From Bog-532 sp963742865 (lineage in GTDB: Bacteria > Actinomycetota > Actinomycetes > Streptosporangiales > Streptosporangiaceae), in contig CAVUNW010000079.1 of assembly GCA_963742865.1 (NCBI GenBank), positions 124,001 through 188,000 of the forward strand: 64,000 nucleotides of DNA. The letters are read 5' to 3'. This document shows positions 59,462-64,000 of this stretch, one piece after another; within the stretch, counting starts at the first letter, position 1, and every line of letters begins with the position of its first letter. The notes under the pieces are model-generated. The model was not told the origin of the DNA. It did not search any database and saw only the letters and a program-made list of their open reading frames with translations. The translations under genes and the position numbers were made by a program.

Positions 59462-60853
59462 ATGAGCGCGATCATGCTGATTGCCGGGCTGGTACTGGGA
59501 ATCCTCATCGGGGCCGCGATCGGGTACTTGTACGCCCGCGGCCGGATCGCGTCTGCCTCGGCCGACCTGGCCAGCCGGGCGAGTGCCGCAGCCGAGCGGG
59601 CCCGCGCTGCGGAGGAGCGCGCGGCGCTGATCGACGGCCAGCTGGCCCAGCGGTTCGAAAGCCTGTCCGCGCAGGCCCTGGACGCCAGCACGGCGCGCTT
59701 CCTGGAGATCGCCGAGGGACGCCTGCGCACGGAAAACGTCAAGGCGGCCGGGGAACTGGAAAACCGCCGCGCCGCCGTCGAGCACCTCGTCGCCCCGCTC
59801 AACGACACCCTCACCCGGCTGGAAGCGCAGCTGCGGGAGTCGGATTCGGCCCGCCGCGCCTCGCACGCCGCCCTGGCCGAGCAGGTCAACCTGACCAGGC
59901 ACAGCACTGAGCAACTGCGCGACCAGACCCAGGCGCTGGTAACCGCGCTGCGCCGGCCGGAAGCGCGCGGGCGCTGGGGCGAGCTGCAACTGCGGCGGGT
60001 GGTGGAACTGGCGGGGATGGCCGCGCGCTGCGACTTCGAGGAGCAGGTCACGGTGGCCGGGGACGATGGCCCGCAGCGGCCCGACATGGTGGTACGGCTC
60101 GCGGGCGGCAAGAACATTGTGGTCGACTCCAAGGTCTCGCTGGCCGCGTATCTGGAGGCGGTGGAGGCGGCCGACGAGTCCGTCCGTGCCGCCCGGCTGG
60201 ACGCGCACGCGCGGCACCTGCGTGAGCACGTGGACCGGCTCGCGGCCAAGGCGTACTGGACGGCCATGGGGCCAACGCCGGAGTTCGTCGTGCTCTTCAT
60301 CCCGGGTGAGGCGTTCCTGGCCCCGGCCCTGGAGCGGGACCCGGGGCTGCTCGAGTACGCGATGATGCGCAGGGTCCACATCGCCACCCCGACGACGCTG
60401 GTTACCATGCTGCGGACCGCGCAGTACGCATGGCAGCAGGAGGCGCTGTCGGAGAACGCCCGCGCCGTGTTCGACCTGGGACGCGAGCTGCACGCCCGGA
60501 TCGCGGGACTGGGGCGGAACATGGACGCGCTTGGCCGGACCCTGACCAAGACGGTGACCGCGTACAACCAGACCGTGGGATCGCTGGAAAGCCGGGTGCT
60601 GGTCAGCGCGCGGCGGCTCAGCCAGCTGGGGGTGGTCGACAGCGAACTGCTGTCTCCGGCCCCGGTCGAGGAGGCCGCCCGCGCTCTGTCCGCTCCCGAG
60701 CTGGTTGAGTCACCTCCCGAGCTGGCCGAGTCACCCCCGGAGCTGGCCGAGCCCGAGAGCACCCCGATTACCCCACCCGGATCAAAACCGGGCCCGGAAT
60801 CGCCCGATATCAGCGGCCAGGATCGGCTCATCGAGGCGTCACAATGGAGATGA
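59462..60853 (+). CDS. rmuC: DNA recombination protein RmuC-like
   Basis: 463 residues from ATG 59462 (TTG 59453 also in frame). N-terminal membrane anchor (IMLIAGLVLGILIGAAIGYL), a coiled-coil stalk (residues about 30-150), then the RmuC nuclease-like core: RGRWGELQLRRVVELAGM, RPDMVVRLAGGKNIVVDSKV, EFVVLFIPGEAFLAPALERD and VHIATPTTLVTMLRTAQYAW. RmuC limits inversions at short repeats in E. coli. The tail has PPELAES repeats and is disordered. Confidence 0.92.
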   Translation: MSAIMLIAGLVLGILIGAAIGYLYARGRIASASADLASRASAAAERARAAEERAALIDGQLAQRFESLSAQALDASTARFLEIAEGRLRTENVKAAGELENRRAAVEHLVAPLNDTLTRLEAQLRESDSARRASHAALAEQVNLTRHSTEQLRDQTQALVTALRRPEARGRWGELQLRRVVELAGMAARCDFEEQVTVAGDDGPQRPDMVVRLAGGKNIVVDSKVSLAAYLEAVEAADESVRAARLDAHARHLREHVDRLAAKAYWTAMGPTPEFVVLFIPGEAFLAPALERDPGLLEYAMMRRVHIATPTTLVTMLRTAQYAWQQEALSENARAVFDLGRELHARIAGLGRNMDALGRTLTKTVTAYNQTVGSLESRVLVSARRLSQLGVVDSELLSPAPVEEAARALSAPELVESPPELAESPPELAEPESTPITPPGSKPGPESPDISGQDRLIEASQWR

Positions 60854-60947
60854 GACCGGCGATGCCGGCCGTCTCTGGTCCAGCCGTTCATTGTTTCGGC
60901 CGTTTCTGTTTCGGGGCATCGCCACAACGGGAGGATGAAGCGCAGGC

Positions 60948-61751
60948 GTGCCCGAATACACCAGGCAGGGTTCGGTACGGCCGCGAACCGGCCCGGCGGC
61001 CGCTGATGACGCCGCCGGAGGTTCCGCAGCGCGAGGCATGCCGCCTGCGCCGCGTCAGGGACGGCCGGATGAGGCCAGGAACCGGATGAGCCGGCCGCGG
61101 CCGCAGACCGTCCCCGGGCCCGGCGGCCCGCCACGAGCCCCGGGCCGGGCTGAGCCCCCTGCCGGGGGACCGCGCGGGCCTCGTGAACCGCACGGGCCTC
61201 GTGAACCGCACGGGCCTCGTGAACCGCACGGGCCTCGTGAACCGCGCACGCCACCGGAGAGCGGCCGCGCGGCCACGGTGCGCCTGACGGGCCGCGGCGC
61301 GATCCTGGCCCTGCTGGTGCTGTCCTTCCTCGGGCTGATCGTGTCGGACGGGCTCGGCTGGGGGATGTTCGCCGACGGGACGTTCGTCGCGGCGTGCATC
61401 CTGATCGCCTGCTGTACCAAGCCCAGAGACCTGCTCCCGGTCATGGTGTGCCCGCCGCTGACGTTCTTCGTCGCCTGCGTGGGCGACAAGCTGCTCACCT
61501 CCGCGGGGGCTACCTCGGCGGCCGAGGGCACACTCGTCACGCTGGCCACGTCCGCGCCCTGGCTTTTCCTGGGCACGGCCGTGACGATCCTCATCGGGCT
61601 GCGCCGCGGCCTGCTCGACAACATCCGTGAACTGCGCCGCGGCCTGCAGGGCGAGCCGGACGCGCCGTTGCCGGCCCGTGGTCGCCGTACCGCCGGAAGC
61701 GGCCCGGGTGGCCCGGAGCGTGGTTCCGGTGGCCCGGCATGGCGGCGCTGA
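60948..61751 (+). CDS. DUF6542-type small membrane protein with Pro/Arg-rich N-terminus
   Basis: 267 residues. The first 110 residues are Pro/Arg/Gly-rich and disordered, with four GPREPH repeats encoded by an 18-bp minisatellite. The second half has about four hydrophobic helices (GAILALLVLSFLGLIVSDGL, TFVAACILIACC, VMVCPPLTFFVACV, WLFLGTAVTILIGLRRGLLD). It resembles actinobacterial DUF6542 proteins; no function is known. GTG 60948 is the assumed start. The 3' end overlaps the CDF gene start by 13 bp. Confidence 0.65.
   Translation: MPEYTRQGSVRPRTGPAAADDAAGGSAARGMPPAPRQGRPDEARNRMSRPRPQTVPGPGGPPRAPGRAEPPAGGPRGPREPHGPREPHGPREPHGPREPRTPPESGRAATVRLTGRGAILALLVLSFLGLIVSDGLGWGMFADGTFVAACILIACCTKPRDLLPVMVCPPLTFFVACVGDKLLTSAGATSAAEGTLVTLATSAPWLFLGTAVTILIGLRRGLLDNIRELRRGLQGEPDAPLPARGRRTAGSGPGGPERGSGGPAWRR
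61176..61247. repeat. 18-bp minisatellite encoding GPREPH repeats
   Basis: Four 18-bp units (GGGCCTCGTGAACCGCAC and a final variant) start at 61176, 61194, 61212 and 61230. They keep the frame of the DUF6542 gene and lengthen its disordered cytosolic region. Confidence 0.85.
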
Positions 61752-62985
61752 ACCCGGGCGCCCATCACGAGCACGAGCCGGGCCACGACCACGCCATCGG
61801 GCACCAGCACGTCGCTGACCACGACCACGCACCCAGCCGCAACCACGCACCCAGCCGCAACCATGCACCCCGCCACGACCACGGGCACGGACACGAGCGC
61901 CCCTCCGGCCCGGCTCCGGCTCCGGAGATCAGCACGACCACGGGCACGAAGGCGCGGCGGGACATGGCGGGGACGGCGGGCGCTCGTGGGCGGCCAGGCT
62001 ACGGCACGAACTGACGCACCTGGCCCGGCCGCACAGCCACGACGCGGCGGCCAAGGTCGACCGGGTCATGGAAGCCTCGGCCGCAGGCGTGCGGACACTG
62101 TGGATATCCCTGGCGGGCCTCGGGGTCACCGCCGCGGCCCAGGCGGCCGTCGTCGCCATCTCCGGTTCGGTCGCCCTGCTCGGGGACAGTATCCATAACG
62201 CCGCCGACGCGCTGACCGCACTGCCGCTCGGGGTCGCGTTCCTGGCCGGCCGCCGCGCCGCCACCCGCCGGTTCACCTACGGGTTCGGCCGGGCGGAGGA
62301 CATCGCCGGAATCTTCATCGTGGCGCTGATCGCGCTGTCGTCGGCGCTGGCGGGTATCGCCGCGGTCAGCCGGCTGCTGCATCCGGCCACGGTGTCGTAC
62401 CTGCCTGCCGTGGCCGCCGCCGCGGTGATCGGCTTTATCGGCAACGAGTGGGTCGCCCGCTACCGGATCCGCGTGGGGCGCGAGATCGGCTCAGCGGCGC
62501 TGGTGGCCGACGGCCTGCACGCGCGCACCGACGGCTTCACCTCGCTGGCCGTGCTGCTCGGGGCGGCCGGGACCGCACTCGGCTGGCGGCTCGCCGACCC
62601 TGTTATCGGTCTGGTCATCACGGTGGCGATCCTCTTCGTGCTGAAGGGCGCGGCCCAGGAGGTGTTCCGGCGGCTGATGGACGCCGTGGACCCGGCCCTG
62701 CTGGACACGGCCGAATCCGCGCTGCGCAGCGTGGACGGGGTGATCGAGGTGGGCCGCCTGAGGATGCGCTGGATCGGTCACCACCTGCACGCCGAGGTCA
62801 CAATCGTCGTCGACGGCCAGCTCAGCGTCCGGGAAGCCCATCGAGTCACGGTCGACGCCGAGCACGCGCTGCTGCACGCCATCCCCCGGCTGACCGCAGC
62901 CCTGGTACACGCCGACCCGGCGTCCGAGGGCCCGGACGACCCGCATGCGCCGCTCGCTCATCACCGCCAGGACGAACGCACCTGA
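61739..62985 (+). pseudogene. Cation diffusion facilitator with His-rich N-terminus, one frameshift
   Basis: Two frames make one protein. From ATG 61739 a His-rich metal-binding lead is read (HHEHEPGHDHAIGHQHVADH, SRNHAPRHDHGHGHE). Near 61910 the frame shifts by one, after which DQHDHGHEGAAGHGGDGGRS, LTHLARPHSHDAAAKVDRV and the intact CDF core from 62068 follow: SVALLGDSIHNAADALTALP (metal site), YGFGRAEDIAGIFIVALIAL, VADGLHARTDGFTSLAVLLG (second half-site HxxxD) and a cytosolic domain MRWIGHHLHAEVTIVVDGQL. His-rich leads are typical of Zn2+/Ni2+/Co2+ exporters. ATG 62068 alone would already give 305 residues. Confidence 0.8.
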
Positions 62986-63046
62986 CCGGCCCACCTGACG
63001 GCGGGCGAAGCACAGCCACATCGGGCCAGCCGAACGGGCTGGACGG

Positions 63047-64000
63047 CTAGCTTTCGGCCGCCGGGCTCTCCGCGTGGTCTCGCGTGCGCGGCGGCCTGAT
63101 CTCGCGCGGCAGGGCGAACGACATGCGCTCCTTGACCGTTTCCACTTCCTCGACGCTATTGAAGCCGCGCTCCGCCAGCCAGCCGAGCACGCCGTCGACG
63201 AGTTCTTCCGGGACCGACGCGCCGCTCGTCAGGCCGACCGTGCTCACCCCGTCCAGCCAGCCTTCGTCGATCTCCGAAGCGTCGTCCACCAGATAGGCGG
63301 CGGCCGCGCCCGAGTCCTTGGCCACCTCGACCAGGCGGACGGAGTTGGACGAGTTCTGCGAGCCGACCACCAGGACGAGATCGGCCTGGCTGGCGATGTC
63401 CTTCACGGCCAGCTGCCGGTTCTGGGTCGCATAGCAAATGTCGTCGCTCGGCGGATTAATCAGCGTCGGGAAGCGTTCCCGCAGCGCGGCGACGGTCTCG
63501 GTCGTCTCATCGACCGAACAGCGTCGTCTGCGACAGCCAGACCACCTTGGCCGGATCGCGGACGTCGACCGAGCTGGCGCCCTCCGGGCCGTCCACCAGC
63601 CGGACGCGCGTGGGCGCCTCCCCGGTGGTGCCGATGACCTCTTCGTGACCCTCGTGCCCGATCAGCAGGATGTCGTAGTCCTGAGCCGCGAAACGCCTGG
63701 CTTCGTTGTGCACCTTGGTGACGAGCGGGCACGTCGCGTCGACCACCTGGAGGCCGCGCTGCTCGGCCTCGTCGCGGACGTCCGGGGCGATCCCGTGTGC
63801 CGAGAACACGACCACCGAGCCGGGCGGAATATCTGCGTTCTCGTCAACGAACACCGCGCCGCGTTTTTCCAGCGATCGCACCACATGCAGGTTGTGCACG
63901 ATCTGCTTGCGGACGTAAATGGGGGTGCCGTAGCGCTCGATCGCCATCTCGACCGTCTGGACAGCCCGGTCGACACCGGCGCAGTAGCCGCGCGGCTTTG
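63047..64000 (-). pseudogene. ispH: 4-hydroxy-3-methylbut-2-enyl diphosphate reductase, 5' end outside window, one frameshift
   Basis: IspH makes IPP and DMAPP in the last step of the MEP pathway using a [4Fe-4S] cluster. The visible start PRGYCAGVDRAVQTVEMAIE includes the first cluster Cys at the window edge; the second is in VDATCPLVTKVHNEA and the third in DDICYATQNRQLAV. VVFSAHGIAP and VVGSQNSSNSVRLVEVA are family blocks. The frame breaks at about 63517, where VVWLSQTTL should run into SVDETTETV; removing one base of the AA pair restores it. ispH is normally essential, so a sequence error is the likeliest cause. Confidence 0.85.

Overview
This 64 kb window comes from a GC-rich actinobacterium. 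The evidence is the gene content: WhiB2 and an AT-hook WhiB7, mycoredoxin, a complete coenzyme F420 set (fbiA, fbiB, fbiC), DUF3499, UPF0182, an ANTAR protein, a DGPF/ECF pair and the DUF2342 metalloprotease. Gene order in 9.2-22.7 kb follows the mycobacterial Rv3255-Rv3265 block, and 23.7-39.7 kb follows the Rv3193c-Rv3198A block. Placement in a Streptosporangiales-like lineage is an inference from style and gene content only.

Layout. 0-4.5 kb: end of a uracil-DNA glycosylase gene, a sugar-binding lipoprotein, a sodium/solute symporter with a small membrane partner, and a duplicated fragment of that partner. 4.5-9 kb: S-adenosylhomocysteine hydrolase (ahcY), a divergent paralogue with altered catalytic residues, a divergent MerR regulator with a palindrome between, and a cation diffusion facilitator. 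9-23.6 kb: mannose-phosphate metabolism (phosphomannose isomerase, phosphomannomutase, GDP-mannose pyrophosphorylase, a glycosyltransferase), whiB2 and the F420 genes. 23.7-33.7 kb: envelope and protease genes (UPF0182, YlbL-like protease, moaE, SDR, DUF2342), then a ThiF-like protein and an ABC1/UbiB kinase. 33.8-35 kb: whiB7 behind a long leader that holds a 103-codon ORF, a perfect hairpin and an AT-rich promoter. 35.4-42.8 kb: tesB, uvrD2, a rare-looking fusion of an RsbRD-type sensor domain to methylmalonyl-CoA decarboxylase, mycoredoxin, an ANTAR protein, a solitary cytosine methyltransferase, and an autoregulated HTH/ClpN pair. 42.9-54.3 kb: a seven-gene type IV secretion module (TcpC, TcpD, TcpE-ParA fusion, VirB4, VirB6, VirB8-like, SLT/NlpC) without relaxase, coupling ATPase or integrase. 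54.4-56.5 kb: an orphan antitoxin next to a broken transposase. 56.5-64 kb: ychF, a YCII/ECF pair, rmuC, DUF6542, a second CDF transporter and ispH.

Data quality. About ten conserved genes carry single-base frame breaks (substrate-binding protein, UPF0182, SDR, DUF2342, VirB6, VirB4, TcpE-ParA, transposase, second CDF, ispH). ispH is normally essential, so many of these are probably base-calling errors rather than true pseudogenes. No tRNA, rRNA or CRISPR array was recognised.
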